A stretch of 64,000 nucleotides of DNA from Berkiella sp963829835 (GTDB lineage: Bacteria; Pseudomonadota; Gammaproteobacteria; Berkiellales; Berkiellaceae), in contig CAWHKC010000004.1 of NCBI GenBank assembly GCA_963829835.1, forward strand, positions 2,666,001-2,730,000, in the 5' to 3' direction. This document shows, piece after piece, positions 13,105-22,197 of this stretch; the stretch's first letter is position 1, and each line of letters begins with the position of its first letter. Both the position numbers and the translations under genes were made by a program. The notes below the pieces were generated by a model. That model had not been told where the DNA came from. It did no database searches and saw nothing but the letters and a program-made list of their open reading frames with translations.

Positions 13105-15201
13105 TTAACCTTCCTCTTCGCCGGCCTCGTCCTTATATTGTTCGGCTTGTTCTTGCATGACACCAGCTGCACCTTTCATGATACCTGCGCCAATTTCTGC
13201 ACCTTTTTCAGCGCCTTTCTTGGCCTCAGCCATTAATGCTTTAGCATTGGATTGGTCAGCTTGGCCACCAATCCAACGAACTATTTTATCTGGCAGTACA
13301 TGGATTAGGGAGAAGCACTCATGAATAACAGCCAAAGCAGTACCGCCATATAAGCCAAGTGTGGCGATGGCACCGAATAAACCCGTCCCATGGGTGTTGG
13401 TACTTAATGTGGCAAAGTATCCATAGTTAAGCATTTGTATCATGACGTCGGCCAGTTTTGATGCAATGGCAAAACCAATGACCATTAAGCTGGGTCTTAA
13501 GAAGACATTGACAACTAACATGACTGCAGGGGCTGCTTTTCCTAAATGATCACCTGCTGGACTCACTAAGCCAAGTGCAACAATAGGCGCAGCAACAATG
13601 GTTTCTATCACCAATAACATCCAGCCAAGCGCGGTGAAGGTAAAGACAAGATAAGGTACCATCGGTAAATAGATCCCTATCATGGCTCCGATTCCCCAGA
13701 ACAACATGATAATAGCAGTGAGAATTGGCATTAACACAGTGATTCCGGCGCTAACGGCCCAACAAGCTGGTTGCATGCCAGAAAGGATACAAGCAAGGAG
13801 TAAAGCAATGAGTGATGCTATCATCACAGCAAACCAGACTATTTGAGCAATATTCAAAATCAAAGAACCAATATCTGCAAGTGAGGCAATGGGTCCTCTT
13901 GGATCATGCGTTGTTAACTTTGCCATAAAGGTATTCATACCACTGGTGAGTGGTCCATTGATGGCATCCATGACACCCGTAAATGAATCAGGTGCTGGAA
14001 CCGAAGGCATAATCATCGTTGTACTTGACCCTGTCCCTTGACCTGCTTGGTCGGAATAACTTAAATAGGTGGTTAATTTTGCGCCAACAGCAGAATTAAC
14101 TACTGCAGCGCAGGCCCCACTAAGATTGGAAACCTGATCTGTGGCTGGTACGCCTGTATAAACCGTAGGGACGCCTATGACGGGAGAGCTGCCTGTCCAT
14201 GATAAGTTATTATTACCGTTAGAAATCATCACAAAATAATAGCTACCAGCAAATAACCAACCATTATCTATGGCTTGTTGATTCGCAGCATCGAGATTGT
14301 TATTTTGAATTTGAGGAGTAGAAGTCATATTACCTTGTAATACGTTCATACCGCCAAAAATAATATTGGAGGTTGATGGTAAATTATTGGATGCAATTTC
14401 TGATGCTGCTTGTCCGTAGTAGGAATAGGCTAATCCAAAAGCCATTTGGTTAGAAGCCTGCCAACTTGACGCATCGAGTGCTTGTGCTGGTGTGGTTCCA
14501 GCGGTGACAGAACCGCAAATATGACTATAGCTATTGTTGCCACTCACACCAAAAATAAGCGTGGCGCCCGTTGAATCTGGGTAAGCCGTTACAGTATTGT
14601 TGCCGCCTAATCCTTTGCAGGCTGGATCATTATTGATGACATTAGTGCATACGGCACTTTGTAGTATGGAACGAGCGGTGGCTTGTAGAGCTGCATTATC
14701 CATTGAGATGGTGCCGGTAAGGCCTGTACCTGAGCTAGAAAATGCATAAACAACTTGTGCCCATATTTGATTGGCTGCCGCGCAACCATAGACCACAATT
14801 TCCATCATCATCATTTGTAATAAGGAATAACCGCTGGCGGTTGGAATAAGAAAAGCCATACCAACAGCTGACCGTAATGGGATCCAAAGAGATGAAAATT
14901 TCTTTCCCATTACTTCACCTTCTTGCGCGGTGTTAATGGTAGAAAGAATAATGGTATAGCTAACGACGATACTACCAAGTGTTAAAACAGCAATATTGAA
15001 AATAGAGAATAATTGACTGATGAGTGCATTTCCTGTTCCATTGGGCAATGCGGTACCCACAGGCCCGAAAATCTGACCAAGATAAAATAAGGATTTATCG
15101 TTAGTAGGATTTTGCCAAGAAAAATCAAATGCGAAGACAACACTTGGCAATAAGCTAAGGGCTAGTCCTAACAATGAAAATATCAATAAATTACGTTTCA
15201 T
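13105..15201 (-). CDS. dotA: Second DotA-like polytopic membrane protein
   Basis: The 698-residue protein has a signal peptide (about 1-24), then FYLGQIFGPVGT, the family stretch INTAQEGEVMGKKFSSLWIP, a large periplasmic domain (about 150-430), a cluster of membrane helices (about 450-640) and the end motif ECFSLIHVLPDKIVRWIG. It is clearly paralogous to the gene directly upstream, with the same landmarks in the same order but much divergence in the periplasmic part. DotA is an inner-membrane or released channel component of the Dot/Icm system. It begins 10 bp after dotA1 with ribosome site TAGGA. Both copies are shorter than Legionella DotA (1048). Two intact copies suggest separate roles or a mixed complex. 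Confidence 0.85.
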   Translation of the reverse strand: MKRNLLIFSLLGLALSLLPSVVFAFDFSWQNPTNDKSLFYLGQIFGPVGTALPNGTGNALISQLFSIFNIAVLTLGSIVVSYTIILSTINTAQEGEVMGKKFSSLWIPLRSAVGMAFLIPTASGYSLLQMMMMEIVVYGCAAANQIWAQVVYAFSSSGTGLTGTISMDNAALQATARSILQSAVCTNVINNDPACKGLGGNNTVTAYPDSTGATLIFGVSGNNSYSHICGSVTAGTTPAQALDASSWQASNQMAFGLAYSYYGQAASEIASNNLPSTSNIIFGGMNVLQGNMTSTPQIQNNNLDAANQQAIDNGWLFAGSYYFVMISNGNNNLSWTGSSPVIGVPTVYTGVPATDQVSNLSGACAAVVNSAVGAKLTTYLSYSDQAGQGTGSSTTMIMPSVPAPDSFTGVMDAINGPLTSGMNTFMAKLTTHDPRGPIASLADIGSLILNIAQIVWFAVMIASLIALLLACILSGMQPACWAVSAGITVLMPILTAIIMLFWGIGAMIGIYLPMVPYLVFTFTALGWMLLVIETIVAAPIVALGLVSPAGDHLGKAAPAVMLVVNVFLRPSLMVIGFAIASKLADVMIQMLNYGYFATLSTNTHGTGLFGAIATLGLYGGTALAVIHECFSLIHVLPDKIVRWIGGQADQSNAKALMAEAKKGAEKGAEIGAGIMKGAAGVMQEQAEQYKDEAGEEEG

Positions 15202-15211
15202 ATATCCTACT

Positions 15212-17392
15212 TTAGCCTTCTGAGCTCTTACTTGAAGCTGCTTTACCGCCTTTATCTGCGACTCCTTTCATTATTCCTTTACCAACGCCAGCACCTTTTT
15301 CATGCGCAGCATCCAATTCTTTAGTAATTTGTCCCGCTTCACTTCCTTCACCAGCTACGCCCATCCAACGTAACACTTTATCAGGCAATACAAAGATTAA
15401 ACTAAATGCTTCGTGTACTAAACTGACTGCAATGCCAGAATACATCACTAATATTGAAATAAATCCAAAAGGACCCACGCCACCGACAATGCTCATTTTC
15501 ATGGTTCCTGCAAAGCCAAAATTTAACATGCCAATAGCGACCATTAATAATTTTTGAGCAAAAATAAAACCAAGTATCATCAAGGCGGGTCGTAAGAATA
15601 GACCAAGTAAAATTACAATTGCATGGCCAGCTTTGCCAATTTCATCTTCTGAAGGAATAATTAAAGTTAAAGCGATTAAGGGCGCTCCCAACATTGCTTC
15701 TATCACAAGAAGTACCCAGGTAATTGAAGCAAATGTAAACACAAGTAAAGGTATCATTGGAACATATAATGCCAATGAGATTCCCGCAGCCCAAACTAAC
15801 AATAACATGATGGCAGCAATAGGGATGACAATCGCTAACAGTTTATTCATCGTATGTGCCGCGGGTTGTAAGCAAGATACAAATGATGTAGCAATCCAGA
15901 TCCCTATTACGACCACAATGGCAATCCAAAAAGTCATTTCAGAGGCAGAGGCTAATTTTGCACCAAAAGTTGACATACAGGTGATAGGATCGCCTAGTTG
16001 AGAATTAGGATCACTTGAGTTGCTTAAGCAGCCGGTTGTAATTTGCGCACCAAAATTAGCCGCAGCATCTGAGAAAAAGCTTCCGCCAAAAATGGCATTC
16101 ATAATAACAGCGGCTTGTGCACCGGGGCTTGTATTTTGTAAAGCAATCGCTTGTAAGGATCCGCCTTGACTTTGAGAAGGTGAGAAAGGAGCCAAATCAG
16201 GATCGTTATTGACATATTGTCGATAAGTACCCCCGGCTGTGCCGATATTATTAATTTTGTAACCTATTGCATTTGCAGGGCTTCCCAATATATTTGAAAG
16301 CTCTGTTGCACTATATCCTGTATAGCCAAGAGTGATGCTGACAGGACTATAAGTACCAGAAGCGACTAACTGAGCGTAATAGTTGCCGGCATGGATCCAG
16401 CCATCAAGCTTTGCTTGGGCGTAGGGATCAGTGGTGGTACCAGGTGTAGCCAGATCGTTGGCAAGTGTTTGAGCTGCTCCTCCTAATGCACGTGCGGCAG
16501 CGACCCATGCATCAGCAAACTGCCACGTTGATGCACTACCCCCGGCAAGTGCCTCAGCAGCTGAAGGTTCAAGGGCTTGTTCAGCTAATAGCACGGCATC
16601 TACAATAGTTTGTCGGCGTTGTTGTATAACCGGATCATTAGGATCTGAACTATTCGTCATGGGATTAGAACCAACATCGGGGATGGTTATCGTTCCGCAA
16701 AGTGGTGTTTCACCTGCAGGTGGATTAGAGCGTGCAAACTGAACCCCGGAGTTATCTGGCGTGGCGGTTGGCGTAACAAAATCACTACCCATCAGCTTAT
16801 TGACGTTAGGATCTGAAATCATATTATTATTAATTGCTTGCATGCAGACAACACTTGTAAAAATATTAGTGACGTTAGTTAACATGTTAGTGAGATCTGC
16901 TTGACGTGTATCGGAAACCTGGCTTCCGCCGGTTTCATTAGATTCAAGAGCCTGCGTCCATAAGGCATTTGCTGCGCCTACGCCTTGTATAATGAGCCAC
17001 ATAACTGTGACTTGGATCCAGTTATAGCCACCGCTAACAGCAGGAAGCAATAAGTACATTCCAATGCCAGCTCGAGCAGGGATCCAAACGGAAGACATTT
17101 TTTTACCTAAGGCTTCGCCTTCTTGAGCGGTATTGATGGTGCCAATAATGGTTGTGATAATGATGATGACGATGGCAAGAGCAAAGACAATTTCGTTGAA
17201 GGTATAGATTAATGTACTAACTAAAGGATTACCGTTTGCTTGAATGGGTAAAGTCCCAATGCTGCCAAAAATTTCCCCAAGGTATTGCATCGATTTATCA
17301 TTTGCAGGCACATCAAATACACTTGCGATAGCAAGAGACGGGATCCATAAAACAAAGAGTAATAATACTCTATGTAGGAAAGCTCTCATCAT
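15212..17392 (-). CDS. dotA: DotA, Dot/Icm inner-membrane protein
   Basis: The 726-residue protein has a signal peptide (about 1-23), QYLGEIFGSIGT, INTAQEGEALGKKMSSVWIP, a helix near 120-145, a large periplasmic region with several Cys, a block of helices (about 480-690), and EAFSLIFVLPDKVLRWMG near the end. DotA is essential for Dot/Icm export in Legionella. Position directly after icmV with an overlapping ATGA matches the Legionella icmV-dotA order, so this copy is the likely orthologue and the next one the duplicate. The C-terminal tail is rich in Lys, Gly and Ser. Confidence 0.93.
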   Translation of the reverse strand: MMRAFLHRVLLLFVLWIPSLAIASVFDVPANDKSMQYLGEIFGSIGTLPIQANGNPLVSTLIYTFNEIVFALAIVIIIITTIIGTINTAQEGEALGKKMSSVWIPARAGIGMYLLLPAVSGGYNWIQVTVMWLIIQGVGAANALWTQALESNETGGSQVSDTRQADLTNMLTNVTNIFTSVVCMQAINNNMISDPNVNKLMGSDFVTPTATPDNSGVQFARSNPPAGETPLCGTITIPDVGSNPMTNSSDPNDPVIQQRRQTIVDAVLLAEQALEPSAAEALAGGSASTWQFADAWVAAARALGGAAQTLANDLATPGTTTDPYAQAKLDGWIHAGNYYAQLVASGTYSPVSITLGYTGYSATELSNILGSPANAIGYKINNIGTAGGTYRQYVNNDPDLAPFSPSQSQGGSLQAIALQNTSPGAQAAVIMNAIFGGSFFSDAAANFGAQITTGCLSNSSDPNSQLGDPITCMSTFGAKLASASEMTFWIAIVVVIGIWIATSFVSCLQPAAHTMNKLLAIVIPIAAIMLLLVWAAGISLALYVPMIPLLVFTFASITWVLLVIEAMLGAPLIALTLIIPSEDEIGKAGHAIVILLGLFLRPALMILGFIFAQKLLMVAIGMLNFGFAGTMKMSIVGGVGPFGFISILVMYSGIAVSLVHEAFSLIFVLPDKVLRWMGVAGEGSEAGQITKELDAAHEKGAGVGKGIMKGVADKGGKAASSKSSEG

Positions 17393-17904
17393 TTTGCCTT
17401 ATTATCTTTTGCATCCTGCGGTATATTAACTTGGCTGGTGCTGCCAGGGACTATTTCTTTACTTGATTGGTGATGAATCTCTGAATTCATCCATTCCTTA
17501 ATCGTGCAACCTAGTTTTCGGTTTCGTAGTTGAAACAACCAAAAGTGAAAACGAAATGCTTGTGTTAATGCATATAAAGCTAAACAAAAAGAAATAAGTG
17601 ACGTTGTCATACTGCCATGAAAAGCCATGTAAAGTGCATAGACAATGATAGTCATTGCTATAAAAATAAAGAAATAACATAAACGCGTAAATTCTTTTTG
17701 TCGTTCGATAAGGTCATTTTCTGTCAGATCTAAGCGTTGCATTGCTTCTTCAAATGTTTCAACGGTATTCGCTTTTTTAGGGATAACAATATCTAAAAAC
17801 AGAATTTTAAAACGTTCAGCTGTTTCACCCAAATAATCCCAGCTCATCCACCTGTCGACTCGCACATCCACTAAGCGGCTAGATACCTTTTTAAAAATGC
17901 CCAT
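17389..17904 (-). CDS. icmV: IcmV, Dot/Icm inner-membrane protein
   Basis: The 171-residue protein begins MGIFKKVSSRLVDV and has two neighbouring membrane helices (about 75-115), followed by the family signature FRFHFWLFQLRNRKLGCTIKE. The Legionella protein has 151 residues; the extra length here is a polar C-terminal tail. GAGGT lies before the ATG, and the gene ends overlapping the dotA start (ATGA). It is divergent from icmW across about 420 bp, as in Legionella. It is a component of the Dot/Icm apparatus needed for intracellular growth in relatives; the detailed role is unclear. Confidence 0.92.
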   Translation of the reverse strand: MGIFKKVSSRLVDVRVDRWMSWDYLGETAERFKILFLDIVIPKKANTVETFEEAMQRLDLTENDLIERQKEFTRLCYFFIFIAMTIIVYALYMAFHGSMTTSLISFCLALYALTQAFRFHFWLFQLRNRKLGCTIKEWMNSEIHHQSSKEIVPGSTSQVNIPQDAKDNKAK

Positions 17905-18326
17905 GCTCTACCTCATTATCCGTGCCACAATTTGTTTGTATCCACACTTAATTAATTCCTAAAACGATTCATACCTTAATTATACTTATCGAATGTCTAT
18001 AGATTACATTTAATATTAACATCAGTTTACCATGTAACATAAATTCACTAAAATTATCCCTGGCCGTTTTGACAGATTGGGGTAAAAAAATTCGAACTGT
18101 TTGCTGATAGGTCAAAAAATTTCTTCAAAAAGGTGGAACTTTTTAAAAGCCCTATCCGACTTAATAGAGAAGAGGTAATAATTTATTTCAGGTGCTAGTT
18201 TTGAATTTTAGGAAGGGGTAATATGTTAGTAATACCCCTTAATATGAAAAGTCTATGCTTGCTGACCTATTTAAATTTACAGTTTGCATATAGGTCAAGC
18301 TAATAAAATCGACAAAGGAGATAGAG
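17905..18326. promoter_or_regulatory. icmV-icmW divergent control region with repeated TGACCTAT boxes
   Basis: No gene is seen. On the minus strand, facing icmV, the box TGACCTATCAGCAA lies at 18101-18114 and TGACCTATATGCAA at 18284-18297. A plus-strand TGACCTAT at 18263-18270 forms an inverted repeat with the latter (GCTTG flank on both arms). Related boxes TGACCTAGCAGCAA (1062) and TGACCTATTAGCAA (51340) precede candidate effector genes. AAAGGAG precedes the icmW ATG. A regulator binding site is inferred; I do not recognise a known PmrA or CpxR pattern in the boxes. Confidence 0.65.
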
Positions 18327-18785
18327 ATGCCTGATATGTCACTTGAAGCAGTTCATGCATTTTGGCATGACTACGATAAGCGTACGCTTTATCGTATTGT
18401 GACATCTATGGAAGGAATAGAAAATTGGGCAGCCGATACGGATCCACAAGTAGAAGAAACTTTATTGCGACTAGGTGCTTGTTTAGATGAAATTACGGAC
18501 TTTGAAATTACTGATGAAGCAGTGTTAATTAAGGTATTAGCAAATACGCATTCGGGAAGAGCATTACGCCTGATGCAATTTCTTGATGTATTGAAACCGG
18601 GAACGGCATCGAAATTATTGATTTATGCTGAAGAGCAAACCAAAGATGCCGCAAATAAAAACAAATATGCTGATTTGTTTTTAAAACGTAATTTAGCTTT
18701 TGAACGGTTACAATTGTTAGGTCGCGTTTTTGCACCAGAAAGAATTAATTTAATCTTAAAGGCATTGGAGTCGAATCATGAGTAA
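18327..18785 (+). CDS. icmW: IcmW, Dot/Icm effector chaperone
   Basis: The 152-residue acidic protein begins MPDMSLEAVHAFW and has ENWAAD, HSGRALRLMQFLD, PGTASKLLIYAEE and the end FLKRNLAFERLQLLGRVF. It matches Legionella IcmW (151 residues) along its full length. IcmW pairs with IcmS and binds effectors and the DotL tail in the cytoplasm, so it works with the icmO product at the left edge of this window. It has a good ribosome site (AAAGGAG). Its stop overlaps the next ATG (18778), implying translational coupling. Confidence 0.95.
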   Translation: MPDMSLEAVHAFWHDYDKRTLYRIVTSMEGIENWAADTDPQVEETLLRLGACLDEITDFEITDEAVLIKVLANTHSGRALRLMQFLDVLKPGTASKLLIYAEEQTKDAANKNKYADLFLKRNLAFERLQLLGRVFAPERINLILKALESNHE

Positions 18786-19131
18786 TTTATCCAAAGCAAC
18801 CTTTTTGCTTACGTTTTCATTGTTAAGCGCGAATGTGATGGCTGATTGGAGATCCGATGCGGCCTCTTTTGATAGCGCAACGCAAGCAGTAGTGAGTGGC
18901 ACTGGCTCAACAGTTAGTACTTCAACGGCGATACCCAAAGTCATAGCAGAACTTATACTATATCAAGCACCGACACCGTGTATTCAAAAAAACCAAGGAA
19001 CATTTACCGTTACAACCGGTACGCCCGCAGCATTATCTTGTGGATCTTCAAGTTCTCCTCCTCCTGCATCAAGTAACTATCAGGAACCGCTTAATCAAAC
19101 ACAAGATCAAAGTGGTGGCACTTTTCGTTAA
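18778..19131 (+). CDS. Small exported protein between icmW and icmX
   Basis: The 117-residue protein starts with a clear signal peptide (hydrophobic run about 8-19, cleavage near VMADW). The mature part is rich in Ser, Thr and Ala, has two Cys (TPCIQ, LSCGS) that could form a disulfide, and ends in a Pro/Gln-rich tail. It overlaps icmW by 8 bp and ends 39 bp before icmX, so it is co-transcribed with both. In Legionella icmX follows icmW directly. I do not recognise the family; a periplasmic partner of IcmX or DotA is inferred from position alone. Confidence 0.75.
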   Translation: MSNLSKATFLLTFSLLSANVMADWRSDAASFDSATQAVVSGTGSTVSTSTAIPKVIAELILYQAPTPCIQKNQGTFTVTTGTPAALSCGSSSSPPPASSNYQEPLNQTQDQSGGTFR

Positions 19132-19170
19132 TTTGAATAACTCTAAATATATGAAAAAAGTGAGTGTGTT

Positions 19171-20481
19171 ATGAAAAGGTTGAACATAAGAAAGATGATG
19201 AGTGTGATGCTTTTAGCTACCTCATCATTTGCATCACTGTGTTATGCCGATGATGCAGATGTGGCTGCTATCCAAGCATTACAAGCTACCAATACGGGCG
19301 GTCTTCAAGCGGTTTCTGGTGCTGTTGCCGGTACACAAGCTGATCTGGATCAAATAAAAGCAAATACTGCTCCTATATTACTTAATATGGATATGAAGAA
19401 CTCTGAGATGGTGCAAGCCATTCTCAATTATCTGGCGGCGGCAAGTGTAAATCAAACACTTTATGATCAAGAACTTTTATTTATGGCAGCCCCTGGTAGC
19501 GTCTGGGCTGTAACGGCAGGTGCCACTGTTGGTAAAACCAAAGTGGGTACAGCTGCGCTTGCACTTTCTAATCAAAACTTTTTAGCGGCTATCTCGCCTT
19601 ATACTGCTTCAACGAGCCTTACGGGACCACTTGCTCCGCCAACAACAACACCCATAGGGGGGTCGTCGTCAACTTCATCAACGGCGCCTTTATTAACAAA
19701 ATCCGCAGTCTACAATACTTACTTCGCACCCTATGTGGTAGGTGGTGATACCTCGGGATTGATGGTGGTAAATTTAGCTCAATTTATGCAATCAAACAAT
19801 CTTAACACGATGAATATTACACCAACCCAAGCTCAACAAATGATCAATTTGGTGCTGACACCGTTTCCAACTATCGATCCTGGCTTGGCAACAAAAATTG
19901 CTGGTGGTCCGACTCAAATCGATGGGGGAGCACAAGATGCTATTGTTAATGGCATCGTTGAAAATGCTATTGTTTCAGTGAGTATGAGTGCATTAAGTGA
20001 TATTGTCGCTAGACGCACACCTGGCGCTGGCGCTGATCCCTCCTCCTCAGGGCAAGCCACGATGAGTGTGATGGAGTCTATGGATCAATATAGCGCTCAA
20101 CGTTTTACAAATCCTGGTTGGTATACACAAATCAGTACCGCTTCCGATACAGCCTTATTACGTGAATTGGCTCATATGCAAGCCTATAGTGCATGGATGC
20201 AATTTCAACAGTTTCGTGTTCAAGAACAACAAATGGCGTTGCTGGCAACCATGAATGCGGTTATGGCAAAAATGAATGTAGGTTTGGATCAATTGAACGT
20301 CCAAATGCAGCAAGCTGCTAGCCAGGCTCAACAAGCTCAAGCACAATACAATGCTCAATCATCAGTTACTTGTCCTAGTGGTCAGATGAACAATGGTACC
20401 GGAACCTGTGTTTGTGCCAATAGTGGTAGTGCGCCTGATTCCAGTGGTAATTGCCCAGCACCATCCACTCCTGGATCTTAA
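19171..20481 (+). CDS. icmX: IcmX, periplasmic Dot/Icm protein
   Basis: The 436-residue protein has a signal peptide ending near CYADDAD. The family region includes MSALSDIVARRTP, DQYSAQRFTNPGWYTQI, LLRELAHMQAYSAWMQFQQF and ALLATMNAVMAKMN. The end is a Gln/Ala-rich helix (about 365-400) and a Cys-rich tail with CPSG, CVCA and NCPAP. IcmX is a periplasmic or secreted component required for Dot/Icm pore formation in Legionella (466 residues there). It ends the icmW transcript, followed by a terminator at 20534. Confidence 0.9.
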   Translation: MKRLNIRKMMSVMLLATSSFASLCYADDADVAAIQALQATNTGGLQAVSGAVAGTQADLDQIKANTAPILLNMDMKNSEMVQAILNYLAAASVNQTLYDQELLFMAAPGSVWAVTAGATVGKTKVGTAALALSNQNFLAAISPYTASTSLTGPLAPPTTTPIGGSSSTSSTAPLLTKSAVYNTYFAPYVVGGDTSGLMVVNLAQFMQSNNLNTMNITPTQAQQMINLVLTPFPTIDPGLATKIAGGPTQIDGGAQDAIVNGIVENAIVSVSMSALSDIVARRTPGAGADPSSSGQATMSVMESMDQYSAQRFTNPGWYTQISTASDTALLRELAHMQAYSAWMQFQQFRVQEQQMALLATMNAVMAKMNVGLDQLNVQMQQAASQAQQAQAQYNAQSSVTCPSGQMNNGTGTCVCANSGSAPDSSGNCPAPSTPGS

Positions 20482-20533
20482 GAAAGAGGTGACTTAAAGA
20501 ACAATCCATTGTATAAGTGGATAAATAAACCTC

Positions 20534-20562
20534 AAGGGGGGCAATGATTGCCCCTTTTTTTT
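20534..20562 (+). terminator. Rho-independent terminator after icmX
   Basis: The stem AAGGGGGGCAA / TTGCCCCTT is followed by eight T. It ends only 3 bp before the ATG of the next gene at 20566, so that gene may depend on read-through or on a leaderless start. Confidence 0.85.
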
Positions 20563-20565
20563 GCA

Positions 20566-22068
20566 ATGAAGCATAAACGTTATATAACCGCTTTTTTCAC
20601 CGCCATAGGATTTACCCTTATTGGGTGGTTTTCTTTTATGCGTCCAGATTGGCTTTTGCTGGATGGCATCTTTATTTTTGCATTCCCTGTCGTACTGATA
20701 GTCATGTGCTTTACGCCGGCAGGTAGTCTTATGCTGGGTTTGGCAAATGAGAAGCTATCTTTATGGCATTGGTTCAGAAAACTATTTTTAGGGCAACTTG
20801 CCTTCATTATTTTTACGTTAGCCGCTTATGTTGCTTATTTTGATGGCGGACCTAGTTTTGCCTCAGGTGAAATATCGCTTAAATTTGCGACTAGTGCAAT
20901 TCATGAATTCAGTCCTTGGTTAAGTGGCATCTTACCTATAGGAGTTTATGGCGGGTGGGCTCTTATCATTGCCTATGTTACCTATGTTAAAAAAGGGGAG
21001 CCGTACTTATATCAAATAGCGCGGGAATATAGCCCTAAATGGGGTGAACCCATGATTAAAACATTCATAGAAGGGACCAATAATGGCGCAACCATGATGG
21101 TTTTTTCATTGGTTGCATGCTCTATCATCTTATTATTAAGCTATTGTGTTGAAGTTCTGCTTGGCATACATCACTTTGCAGTTCCGTTTGTGACTTTTAC
21201 CGTATTGTCTTTTTTTACGCCAGTCGTATCCTTTAAATTAGGCCGCAAGATTTTTAATTTCATGACGGTGAAAAGCAAAAGTTATATCTGGTTCTATTTG
21301 TTTATGATAGTGCTGATGGTGCTCTTCCTTATATTAAGTAGTATTGCCACTATTTGGTTCATCAAAAAGTATCCGCAGATTTATCAATTACAATGTCAAC
21401 ATTGTGGCAATTATTTTGCCAATATACCCCTTGAAGCGCGATTTGCTGCCTTATATTGGGGATGGTGGATGATTTGGATGCCATTGGCTGGATCTTATTT
21501 GGCTAAAATTTCTGAAGGTCGTTCGCTTCGTGAATTTGTGATAGGCCTTTTTATTTTCCCCTTTGCATTATGGTTAGCTTGGGTTTATTGGGGAGGGGCT
21601 ACCTTTATACATTTAAAAACAGTTTTTCAGGAAGGTATTTTATATACCCTTATCGGAACCCATTTAGTACCAATTGCCTATTATGCTTCGGGGGTAAAAT
21701 CGATACAGTATATTACTCTTGGGCTTGCAACTTTGTTTGTTTTCTTTAAGATGATTGCCAAGTTCCACACTTCAGCTGTTTTTCATTCTGGTTTTATGGT
21801 GGTATCTGATACCACCAAAGAAGATAGATTATGGATATCTACTGGGAGCAAGATCCAGGGGGTTGGTAAAATAGCCCAAAAACTGTCTTTGGCGATGATA
21901 GCAACGATTTTTGTCCATACCCTTTCTGGTTGGTATGGCATCCAAATAGAATTAACTGCCATGGGACTTGTTGTGATTAATGCCCTCTATGTTGGTTTTG
22001 ACTTGTTATTAATCCGATTTTTTAAAGAGAAAATATGGTTAGGTAATCGTAATATCCCTCCTTATTAA
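20566..22068 (+). CDS. BCCT-family-like membrane transporter
   Basis: The protein is about 500 residues with about 12 membrane helices. The stretch LYWGWWMIWMPLAGSYLAKI followed by SEGRSLREFVIGLFIFP matches the helix-8 signature of betaine/carnitine/choline (BCCT) transporters. Elsewhere conservation is weak, so it is a divergent member and the substrate is unknown. A TTG at 20548 lies inside the terminator stem, so I chose the ATG at 20566; neither has a proper ribosome site. Position after icmX suggests a link with life in a host, for example osmolyte or metabolite uptake, but this is inference. Confidence 0.7.
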   Translation: MKHKRYITAFFTAIGFTLIGWFSFMRPDWLLLDGIFIFAFPVVLIVMCFTPAGSLMLGLANEKLSLWHWFRKLFLGQLAFIIFTLAAYVAYFDGGPSFASGEISLKFATSAIHEFSPWLSGILPIGVYGGWALIIAYVTYVKKGEPYLYQIAREYSPKWGEPMIKTFIEGTNNGATMMVFSLVACSIILLLSYCVEVLLGIHHFAVPFVTFTVLSFFTPVVSFKLGRKIFNFMTVKSKSYIWFYLFMIVLMVLFLILSSIATIWFIKKYPQIYQLQCQHCGNYFANIPLEARFAALYWGWWMIWMPLAGSYLAKISEGRSLREFVIGLFIFPFALWLAWVYWGGATFIHLKTVFQEGILYTLIGTHLVPIAYYASGVKSIQYITLGLATLFVFFKMIAKFHTSAVFHSGFMVVSDTTKEDRLWISTGSKIQGVGKIAQKLSLAMIATIFVHTLSGWYGIQIELTAMGLVVINALYVGFDLLLIRFFKEKIWLGNRNIPPY

Positions 22069-22197
22069 AGTATATACACCCTTCATCAAATTTATCGAAC
22101 CTCTTGGTTATTTAAATTGTCATACCTATAAATCATTGCAATATGAGCAAAACGAAAGTGTTTTACACATAACGACATTAAGTAATAGGGTATAAAT

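Noticed and set aside
15633..16001. 122-residue plus-strand frame inside dotA
   Set aside because: It is antisense to the conserved membrane region of dotA and has no independent support.
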